Part shown: one piece after another, positions 47,883-56,180 of the stretch | Numbering within the stretch: the first letter of the stretch is position 1 | Layout: each line of letters begins with the position of its first letter | Translations under genes and position numbers: made by a program | The notes under the pieces: generated by a model | Seen by the model: the letters and a program-made list of their open reading frames with translations, nothing else | Told to the model about the DNA's origin: nothing | Databases searched by the model: none | NCBI GenBank assembly: GCA_007922195.1 | Contig: ML681981.1 | Location: 17,281,861 to 17,345,860, forward strand | DNA length: 64,000 bases | From: Podocnemis expansa | Taxonomy: Eukaryota; Chordata; Testudines; Podocnemididae | Direction: 5' to 3'

Positions 47883-48187
47883 CAAGGGCCAGCTTAAGGG
47901 GTGAGCCAGTTTGGCACTGGCTCAGGGCCCTGAAGCTTAGCGGCGCCAGCTACAGCTTGGCCGGTCGGCCCTGGGGGAGGCAGGGCAGACTGCTGCAAGT
48001 GGTGTGGCTTCTGGCACTCCTGCCTGCCTCTCAGTCAGACTGGCCAGGGGCAGGGCTGGAGCTCAGAGCTCAGTGTCAGGTGGGCCTGCCCCACTCCCCT
48101 TCCAAGTGCCAGGCTGCCAGCAGTGCCACGGGGTGCAAAAGGCTCAAAAGTTGGTTTGGGACACCACTACCCCTTGAAGTGGCCCTG
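47883..48187. mobile_element. GC-rich hAT-like MITE, about 305 bp
   Basis: The left end CAAGGGCCAGCTTAAGGGG and the inverted right end CAGGGCCACTTCAAGGGG are clear inverted repeats. A 5-bp CATAA flanks both sides (47878-47882, 48188-48192); this is shorter than the usual 8-bp hAT duplication, so either the superfamily is uncertain or the site has decayed. The interior is GC-rich and non-coding. Confidence 0.65.
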
Positions 48188-48299
48188 CATAAGGAGTCAT
48201 ACCAATGAAAACATAGGGTTGTTTTATATATGAAAAAAAAAAAAAAATTCCTCTCTCACCCCCTATGGGTGGTATGTGTTATCCTCAACCTCGGTTCCT

Positions 48300-48767
48300 C
48301 TACCAGAGGCCTGGGAGTTTGAGGGTTCTGCGCAGTATCTTAGCTGTTCCTAGCACTGCACTCTTCTGGACAGAGAGCTCTGATGTTGTTCCTGGGATCT
48401 GTTGGAGCCACTCTCCCAGCTTAGGAGTCACAGCCCCGAGTGCTCCTACCACCACCGGGACCACTTTGGCCTTCACTTTCCACATCCGCTCTAGTTCCTC
48501 TTTCAGGCCCTGGTACTTCTCCAGCTTCTCATACTCCTTCTTCCTGATGTTGCTGTCACTTGGCACTGCTACCTCTATCACCACCGCTGTCTTCTGGTCC
48601 TTGTCTATTACCACGATGTCTGGTTGATTGGCCAGTACCTGCCTGTCTGTCTGGATCTGGAAGTCCCACAGGATCTTAGCCCTGTTATTCTCCACGACCT
48701 TCTGTGGAATCTCCCATCCAGCCTTGGGAGGGTCTAGCCCATACACTGTGCAGATGTTCCTGTACAC
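48300..48767 (-). pseudogene. Restriction-like endonuclease domain of the R4-like element
   Basis: This stretch continues the same frame for 155 codons to a TAG at 48300-48302. It contains the nuclease signature QPDIVVIDKDQKTAVVIEV (PD followed about 12 residues later by E; roughly 48550-48630), then KKEYEKLEKYQGL, a conserved basic/acidic helix in RLE domains. The domain nicks the insertion target to prime reverse transcription. It looks intact in itself but is separated from the rest by the upstream stop. Confidence 0.85.
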
Positions 48768-48779
48768 AATGCCAGCTAC

Positions 48780-49637
48780 TTAGTTGTGCCATTCAGTGTA
48801 TGCTGTTCCTGCCTGCATCTTACATCCTGCCACTATGTGTTGGACTGTCTCTGAGGCCTCCCTGCACAGTCTGCACCTTGGGTCCTGTCTAGTGTGGTAG
48901 ACCCCTGCTTCAATGGATCTGCTGCTCAGTGCCTGTTCTTGTGCTGCTATGATCAGTGCCTCAGCGCTGTCTTTTAGTCCAGCCTTTTCCAGCCACTGGT
49001 AGGATTTCCCAATGTCAGCCATCTCAGCCATCTGTCGATGGTACATCCCATGCAGGGTCTTGTCTTGCCATGGCACTTCTTCTGCTTGATCTTCCTCCCA
49101 TGTCTGCTGCTGCCTCAGGCATTCTCTCAGCAGCTCATCTTTGGGTGCCATCTTACTGATGTACTCCTGGATGCTCTGGGTTTCATCCAGGACAGTGGCT
49201 TTGACACTCACCGAACCCTGCCCGCCTTCTTTCTGGCTGGCGTACAGTCTCTGGGTGTTGGACTTGGGGTGGAAACCTCCGTACATTGTGAGGAGCTTCC
49301 GGGTCTTCACATCGGCAGCCTCCATGTCCTCCTTTGGCCAGCTCGCTATACCGGCAGGGTATCTGATGACTGGCAGGGCGTACCTGTTGATGGCGTGGAT
49401 CTTGTTCTTCCCATTGAGCTGGCTCTTCAGGACCTGTCTTATCCTTTGGTGGTACTTCGATGTTGCCGCCTTCCTTGCCTCCTCATCGTGGGTCCCATGT
49501 GACTGTGGGATGCTAAGGTACTTGTAGCTGGTCTGTATGTCTGCTATGTGGCCTGCTGGTAATTCCACCCCATCAGTCTTGACTCCCTTTCCTCTCTTTA
49601 CTACCATCTGGCCACACTTCTCCAGTCCGAATGACAT
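48780..49637 (-). pseudogene. Thumb/linker and zinc-knuckle region of the R4-like element
   Basis: This stretch is in the same reading frame as the reverse transcriptase. It begins with MSFGLEKCGQMVVKRGK, typical of the segment just after the YxDD motif in this group, and includes NRYALPVIRYPAGI. It ends with a CCHC knuckle (C-x2-C-x7-H-x4-C in CRLCREASETVQHIVAGCK, about 48826-48878). This knuckle precedes the restriction-like endonuclease in R2/R4 elements and contributes to nucleic-acid binding. A TAA at 48780-48782 breaks the frame just before the endonuclease. Confidence 0.85.
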
Positions 49638-49688
49638 CCCAATATCCTCACTGTAGATCCGTGTCAGGTGGATTAGCGAGTCGATGTC

Positions 49689-51290
49689 TCATTCATTCTT
49701 AGCATACAGCTTGATGTCATCCATGTAGAGGAGGTGGCTGATGGTAGTTCCACTCTTGAACTTGTATCCATATCCAGTCCTTGCGATTATCTGGCTGAGG
49801 CAGTTCAAGCCAATGCAGAACAGCAGCAGGGACAATGCATCACCTTGGTATATGCCGCACTTGATGGCCACTTGTGCAAGCTGACTTGAGTTGACTTCCA
49901 GTGTTGTCTTCCACAGTCCCATTGAGTTCTTGAGGAAGGTCCTTAGTGTCCTGTTGACTTTGTATAGCGCCAGACATTCACAGATCCATGTGTGCAGCAT
50001 TGAGTCGTAGGCTTTCCTGTAGTCAATCCAGGCTGTGCTCAGATTGGTCTGTCTAGACCTTGAGTCTTGGGCGACTGCTCTATCTATGAGCAGCTGGTGT
50101 TTTGAGCCTCTGGTGTTGTTCCCAATGCCCTTCTGAGCTGTGCTCAGGTACTGGCCCATGTGGTCCTGTAGCTTGGCGGCTAGGATGCCTGATAGGACTT
50201 TCCATGTTGTGGGGAGGCAGGTTATTGGCCGGTAGTTGGCTGGTGCTGTTCCCTTGTGGGGGTCTTTCATGATCAGCACTGTCCTTCCTTGTGTTAGCCA
50301 GTCTGGGTGGGAGCCTGCTGCTAGCAGCTGGTTCATCTGTGCTGCTAGGCGTTCATGCACTGCTGTTAGTTTCTTTAGCCAGTAGGTGTGGATCATGTCC
50401 GGGCCAGGTGCTGTCCAGCTCTTCATGTTCTTGACCCGCTGTTGGATGTCTGCTACTGTGATGGTGACTGGTTCCTGTTCCGGGAGATTGCTGTGGTCTC
50501 TTCTCAGGTCCTGCAGCCACTTTGCACTGGTGTTATGAGTCTTCTCTTTCTCCCAGATGTTCTTCCAGTACTGTTCAGTTTCTGCTGTTGGTGGCTCTGC
50601 TGTTATTGTGTTGTTGCACTGCAGTTGGGAGTACACCTTGGATGGTTCTTTGGAGAACAGGGCATTTATCTTTTTGGTCTCTGCTTCTCTAGTGTATCTC
50701 CTTAGCCTGGTGGCCAGTGCTGTGAGCCTTTGCTTAGCAGTCTCTAGGGTTTCAGATGGAGTCAGGCCCTTGTATTTTCTCAGTAGCCGAGTCTTATCCT
50801 TAATCTCTACACCCTTCTGTAGTTCCACCAGCCGACTAACTTCTCTCCGGGTTGCCTTGATCTTATCCTCCAACCTCATTTTCCGGGGGGGGTGGTATGT
50901 ACTGGTGTTCTTCTTGATTGTGTAGCCAAGCATCTCCAGGATTACAGAGGCTGTAGCGCATACCAGTTCATTGGTTTCAGTGATGGTGGTAGTAGGAATT
51001 GTCATTAGGGCTCTATTGGCATCTTCTAGTATACTACCTGATGGTACTTCTCCCACGAGCCTTGGTAATCCGTCTCGAGGGTTGACTGCAGCTAGTTTAT
51101 CCATGATCTTATACCTCATATCAGCTGCTGTGCTCTGTAATGGAGGGGGTGGCAGTGAAGTTCCAGCTTCAGGTGTTGGCTGCACATCTAGAGTTGTTCT
51201 TCTGGGTCTTCTTCTTGAGTCCAGGATGTAATGTGGAGTTGGTCTATCTCCACTTGTGAGAGCAGCTGCCTCTTTACTATGTTGAAGCAT
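49689..51290 (-). pseudogene. Reverse transcriptase region of the R4-like element
   Basis: The 533-codon frame carries a linker followed by reverse-transcriptase motifs. YRPITCLPTTWKVLSGILA is the template-binding region and GNNTRGSKHQLLIDRAV follows it. Motif A is WIDYRKAYDSM (around 50000-50035), then GIYQGDALSLLLFC, and YMDD is the catalytic centre (49716-49727). The usual Pro of the QGxxxSP motif is Leu here (codon CTG at 49827-49829), a change expected to impair activity. The role is target-primed reverse transcription of the element RNA. The frame ends at a TGA (49689-49691) that interrupts it immediately after KLYAKNE; the same frame reopens downstream. Confidence 0.9.
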
Positions 51291-51574
51291 TGGGTAACTA
51301 GCTGTTTCTCACTTAGTGTGGATGTACGTCTTTTGTCCATCCACAGTTCCCTCACACGTTTCATATATCCCCTCTCATTAGGTCTGCTGCTGTAGTAGCA
51401 TTCCATCAATTCCAGGTTCTCTTGTCTCATCCATGCATGGTTTGTTCCAGTAGCCCACTTATCATCAGATTGTCCTGGTTCCCCAACATCTGGCGCAGAC
51501 CTTGTTAATCCAGGCAACATCCGAGCCGGCATGACTCTCCTAGTTCGTGTCACTCTCATATTCGAGGTAGGCAA
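51188..51574 (-). pseudogene. N-terminal DNA-binding segment of the R4-like element
   Basis: This 128-codon frame opens with a basic stretch (MRVTRTRRVMPARM). It then has a W-x-R-x-E-N-x-E-L-x-E-C-Y-Y-x-S pattern and a GYMKRVRELWMDKR helix, then LSEKQLVTQCFNIVKRQLLS. It looks like the Myb/helix-turn-helix DNA-binding region that R4-type elements place ahead of the reverse transcriptase. It should continue into the next segment, but that lies in another frame. The frameshift is inside the overlap 51191-51290, most likely after the LSQVEIDQL motif. Confidence 0.7.
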
Positions 51575-51626
51575 GTGAGGTGTTAGGGGGTCTTTTGGCC
51601 AAGGACCCCTACTGGGAAGGTAGGCA

Positions 51627-51700
51627 GGTACCCACCGGGATTTGAACCCCGGTCTCCCATATCAAAGGGCGTCAGTATTAACCACTACCGCACTCTTAAC
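51627..51700 (-). other. tRNA-like sequence at the 5' end of the R4-like element
   Basis: On the minus strand a perfect B box, GGTTCAAATCC (51638-51648), sits in a paired T arm (CCGGG...CCCGG). It is preceded at tRNA-like distance (29 nt) by an A-box-like TAGTGGTTAA (51678-51687). A second A-box-like TAGTGTAGAGG lies further 5'. The acceptor stem does not pair and the anticodon stem is poor, so this is not a functional tRNA gene. It could be a pol III-type promoter in the element, a tRNA-derived SINE, or the relic of a tRNA gene used as insertion target. Confidence 0.6.
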
Positions 51701-51720
51701 CTCTACACTATCCAGTTTTT

Positions 51721-51721
51721 T

Positions 51722-51760
<39 letters not shown>

Positions 51761-51773
51761 ATATATATATTTT
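51721..51773. repeat. (TA)n microsatellite
   Basis: About 50 bp of TA with a few TTTA interruptions, lying directly beside the 5' boundary of the R4-like element. Confidence 0.95.
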
Positions 51774-52301
51774 AGTTTAAACTTATGGCACTCATTCTAC
51801 TCAAGGTAGATTAATCTGTTTATTGTATTCATCCTCTATAAAAAAAAAAAAGAGACCCTCCCTATAAAATGTAAGAGGGAGGAATTACAAACTCCCCTTT
51901 CCTTCTGTTCTAGATAAAATTTATTCCTTCATTCTTCCGAATTTTTTTTCTCCTTTATTAAAGAACATCCCTTCAGATTTAGGCCCTCTTCTCTCCTTCT
52001 GTCTTCAGAAGTGACAAAGGCATCTGAACAATAGCTGTTCATGTTCAAATCTGCATTTTTAAATTCCCTTTATATTGCCAACATTCAGTTAAGCACATTT
52101 TACCACGTAGACCCCAATCTACTTTGTACAGGAAAACCATTATATTCACATGGCTGTAGTGAAGTACATGGACTATCCTTGTAGAACAATTCCCAAAACA
52201 GACATTTTGTACAATGGAAAAAGTGCGTTTAAAGATACCGGATCTTCTAAAACTGCAGCAACTTGCACTTTGGGAGAAGGGATTGCAAAGCCCTTGAAAA
52301 C
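51774..52301. other. Non-coding sequence
   Basis: An A12 run at about 51840; otherwise nothing recognised. Confidence 0.4.
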
Positions 52302-52305
52302 TTGT

Positions 52306-53063
52306 TGTAACCCATGTGCATAAAAGTGCAATCTCTTCCAGGGATCCTTTGTGGCTGGGTTATGTTGCTGGGCAGATTTTGCAGCCCAGAAACTTCTGGT
52401 GAGAGAGTGAGGGAGCACACTGAGCATGCTCCACAAGTTTTATTGTTGAGCTGGAATTACATGCCCAGGGAGAAGCCTAAGAAGAGCAGCCTGGAGAGGA
52501 GCAAACAGAGAGCTGCAGAGTACATGGGCTAAGGGACTCTGAAAGGAGCTGAGCAGGAGTGGACTGCAGGATGTTTTCTCCCAGCTTTGGACTGCTTTGC
52601 AGGGGAGTTGTCTGCAGGGGAACAGAGTTGGATGGCCAGTGACCTGACCGCATGGTGCTGGCTGCACTGGAGGAAGAAAGGACTGCATGGCATCTGCCTG
52701 AAGATTCCTGCAGCTAGAGAGGATGAGGATTGCTTACGTTCTGCATTCAAGCCTCAAGGACTTGGAGGACTGCAGTTGAGATGAGGGTGACTCCAACTGA
52801 ACTTTGGGACTCTTGGGTTTCTTACTGTTTTGTTTAAATGTATTATGGTTCCTTAGGATAAGGTGTGTTTATTTAGTTAATAAAGTTCATTGTATGTTTA
52901 TGCTGAGTGGCAGTTTATTGTGGGATGCAAACTGAGCAGTCTTCGCTGTGAGTCCTTTTAACAACTGGTTCCTGGCTCTCCAGTTGCTTTCTGCAGGGGT
53001 TTTCACTGTGAGGCACTGGAGAGGGGCAAGTAGATGCATTTGAGCCCACCCTAGCAGGTTACA
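52306..53063 (+). mobile_element. Solo LTR, 758 bp
   Basis: Begins TGTAACCC and ends GGTTACA, so the ends are TG...CA with a 7-bp inverted repeat. TTGT flanks both sides (52302-52305, 53064-53067) as a 4-bp target duplication. A polyadenylation signal AATAAA is at 52879-52884, which sets the plus orientation. No internal region or second LTR is present, so this is a solo LTR left by recombination. The 4-bp duplication fits gammaretrovirus-like or some Gypsy-type elements; I cannot decide between them. Open frames inside are incidental. Confidence 0.8.
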
Positions 53064-53067
53064 TTGT

Positions 53068-54758
53068 CACATTTTTGCTCCACCTCATCTTTTCTAGCTT
53101 TGAAAATGAGATAATATAGAAGAGGTGGGGTAGGTAAAAAAAAATCCCTTCCACCAGATGCTATTCATTATTTATCAGAACAGAAGTTGAATTTGTTTTT
53201 CAGTAATAAATGTGCCAATGGGAGCTTGTGAAAACATACGATGTCCTTACAAAGGCACTACTAGCCAATCAGAATGTCTCTGGATAGTCAATGTCTACAG
53301 CTATATTTTAAATGGTGATTAAACCTTGTTCCCCCATTTACATTTGGCTTCGATTTTAACCGCAGGATATTTACATGATGTTTAGAGGTCTCAGATTAAA
53401 AACAAGAAAACTTAATAAAAATGGAGTTGTCATAAGGTATATAACAGCAAATCATATGCCACTTCAGATATGTATCTATTTTAGTGGTTTCATACTGGTT
53501 TAACATTTTAAAGCTATTTAAAATCTAAATTTGAAAAGAGCTGTATAAATGCAACAATAAGAATTAGAATGACGTGAGATTCAAATACAGAATTAAAAAG
53601 TCACCTTTAACAAGCCTCCACTTTCAGCAGTTTGTTTTTCTCTCTTATCCTTTACCTCCATTCTCCAGGTCAAATCTGAATGCCTCCGCAAATATAATAC
53701 AGTATATAGTGTTTTCTTGGAGTGATAAAATATTTTAAGGAAGTCATCATTACACTAGTGATTGGACAACTGCAACTTTCCAATAAAGATGTGGGCAGGG
53801 TTGGTGAGAAGGAATAGGTCTGCACGCGGGCAGGTTAGCTGTTGATGTGTGGACACAACAGCAGAAGGAGGAGACAGACAGACATGGAATTAAATGGTAT
53901 GTTGCAATGTTGATTATACTTTAATACAGGGGATTGGTGCTACTCACTCACCACCATACTCAACTATAGCAGTGATTTGATTGGTTCCAGTGCAGGGGTT
54001 ACAAGCTTCTTATCACAATCTGTAAAGTGAGATAGTCTGAGAAGAACCTATCTTCCAAAACGCTGCTCTTTATCTGAATCCTAGTACTTTTCTTCCACAA
54101 GGGGGACAGAGTGCAGAGGTCAACAAAGTCTGACCCAATCACAAGAGTCCAAGTCTCACCCCCCAAATCCTAGGTCTTTTACCCCAGTAACCACTGATTT
54201 TACTCTCTTATCTGCCCTGAAAACCAGCTGCCAAGTTTCAACAAATAACCTCCCCTATCCCCCCAGTTTGGCACGTTCCTACTTAACCTACTATGGTCTG
54301 AAAATGCTGCAAGGCAGGCAAAAAATAACCAAAGAAAACACCCACATAATTCCCTGATTCTCTGTCAGTTCACCCACAGGAGAAAAAAATTCCTTTCTGT
54401 CCCCCTGTATAGGCACCCAGTTAGAGATACAGCACCTGTCAGGCTGGTTTCCTATTCCTAGCTTGGGTGGTATGCTGGAATAGAGTCAAAAGAGGCTCTG
54501 CATGGCCCATCAGCATCCCTCTCTCCCAGATGGTCAATGGGTGCCAAAGAGTCCCAAGGGAAGAAGCTATTTTTTGTCCCTTGAGACTCTGGTCTCCCTC
54601 CCCTGCTACCAGAACTGTCTCCCTTCTGTCCTCAAACTCCCTCACCTCGTAACCAGGGTGGGTGGTATTTCAATTAATCTGAACATTTCAAATGGCTGTG
54701 TTTCTGTTGATAACCCTTGCTACTGTATTTTTGATGTCGGTCTCTGCTTTCACTGCAG
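53068..54758. other. Non-coding sequence, possibly with a repeat block at 53780-54660
   Basis: From about 53780 the composition changes (GGTCTGCACGCGGGCAGG, later C-rich tracts), which suggests an LTR- or transposon-derived block. I found no termini. Open frames around 54439-54652 on both strands are unsupported. Confidence 0.35.
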
Positions 54759-54911
54759 GCTGCCAACTCAGAAGTGTTTAATCGGAGAAGTTGCAAAAAT
54801 TTCCTTAAAACGACATCCTGTGCAGGGAATACTTCTGGAAGTGAGAGCTTCACACCACAGCACTCAGGTTCGATTTTAGCCATTCTGTCATTCATGCTAT
54901 TCTTGCCCTAA
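54759..54911 (+). other. Candidate 3'-terminal exon with hydrophobic tail (unproven)
   Basis: A strong acceptor (GTCTCTGCTTTCACTGCAG) is followed by 50 open codons and a TAA at 54909-54911. The product starts AANSEVFNRRSC and ends with a small-residue stretch (GNTSGSES) and a hydrophobic tail (ILAILSFMLFLP). The layout is reminiscent of the C-terminal signal of a GPI-anchored protein. The hydrophobic part is short for such a signal, I recognise no family, and no polyadenylation signal is close by. Chance or repeat origin remains likely. Confidence 0.2.
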
Positions 54912-55399
54912 TAATGGCTCTGTTCAACCAAAGAGCTGATTTTCAAAAATCTGTTTTACACCATTGTTGTGTGTCCTGTAATTAATGTATGATTATTAAT
55001 AGCAAAATGTGAGTTTATTCCTTGATCTTAGATGCTGCATTTCAACATCACTCACCCGCTCTCCCAGTCTATCCTGACCAAAATTTCTAAATATTTTGGA
55101 TGTCCTGCATTGCACATATTTGGGGAATGACTGCAACAGGGAGAGGCAAGGGCAGAGGTTGCTCATGGTTCAGTTCTCAGCATGTTGAGTGAGCAGCCTG
55201 ACCTTGATCTCACAAATTACTTCATGTGCTTATCTTTGAGTGTATTTCCAATTAAATAACAGTGCTCAGCATATTGTAAGATTAAACCATAGTCATTGCA
55301 CAGTGGGATTACAGGATGTAGATATGGGTGATCAGTGACCATTAAGTATAATTACTGATTATTGTTCAGCTTTAAGTATTGGAAGGTGAACCAAGAAGC
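54912..55399. other. Non-coding sequence
   Basis: No recognisable feature. Confidence 0.4.
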
Positions 55400-56180
55400 C
55401 ATGTGAGGTGCACTCCTGCTATTCATTTGATGGGTGGCACTCTGCCCTTGAGTGCCTCCTCACAGACTGCTGTACCACAGCAGTCTTCCCCCAACCCCTT
55501 TTCCTGGCTCCCCCTCTAAGTCACCAACCTTAGTATGTAGGTCCTCAGTGGCCCAGCACTCAACCCACATCAGACAAGTAAAATAAAACCCTTGCCATGG
55601 TAACAAGGAGATCAAACAGTCTGCCCTTAGCTTGGTTTTCAGCCCCATCTCACTGCCTTTTCAATCTAGCCCTTTGCCTGGGCTTCTAAAGGAGCTTTGT
55701 TTCCTTCTCAGGGTTTAGGTCACTTTCCCAGTGGTAGAACGCATGTCAACCCAATGCTTCAAGTCCCAATCCAGGAGCATTACAAATAGCAGTCACACAC
55801 TGCTATCTTTAAGAACTGGCTGCTGCATTTCCTGGGCCTCTTCTTATACACCCCTTTTACCTTTTCCTATTATCTTAGGGTTAAAATTCTGAGGTCTTCT
55901 TTCTTCCAGGTCCAATTAATGAAGCCAGGCAAGTGCCTTCAGGATCAACTGGGAGTAAACCTCTTCAACCTTTTGCTCCCATCTAGGAACTGACCAGTTC
56001 AGGCCCTGCAGCTCCTTTTATCTGACCCTGCTAGCCTCTGATTGGCTGCTTCCATAAGGCCTCTCTAGGCAGGCCTGGAGGACCCATCTTTGCTGCTCCC
56101 TCCTGGGACAACAGGTAGTAGGATGGCAGGGTCTCCAGCAGGGGGCAATAAAGGACCAGATACATCACAACACAGTATGC
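55400..56180 (-). mobile_element. LTR-like repeat with promoter-like motifs
   Basis: On the minus strand a CCAAT box (GCAGCCAATCAGAGG, near 56035-56050) is followed about 20 nt later by a TATA-like AGATAAAAGG, the usual layout of an LTR promoter. Further 5', GATGTATCTGGTCCTTTATT resembles the start of a turtle LTR I recall. Termini and a target duplication could not be matched, so boundaries are approximate. No retroviral coding sequence is present. Confidence 0.45.

Larger units (their letters stand above)
48233..51720 (-). mobile_element. RLE-class non-LTR retrotransposon (R4/Dong-like), near full length
   Basis: On the minus strand this 3.5-kb element runs from a (TA)n tract at its 5' side to a short 3' tail. 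It encodes one long polyprotein: Myb-like DNA-binding N-terminus, reverse transcriptase, CCHC zinc knuckle and restriction-like endonuclease. That is the architecture of the R2/R4/NeSL group rather than of apurinic-endonuclease LINEs such as CR1. A tRNA-like segment occupies the 5' part (51627-51700). The 3' UTR is only about 50 nt after the stop at 48300, ending at a homopolymer that is T15 in the element's sense (48233-48247). A target duplication was not identified. Damage is limited to one frameshift and two stops, so the copy is inactive but fairly young. Confidence 0.85.

Noticed and set aside
48265..50925. Plus-strand frames (for example 49038-49502 and 50388-50925)
   Set aside because: They are antisense shadows of the minus-strand R4-like polyprotein.
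51627..51700. Functional tRNA gene
   Set aside because: The acceptor stem does not pair, the anticodon stem is poor, and the sequence is embedded at the 5' end of a retrotransposon.
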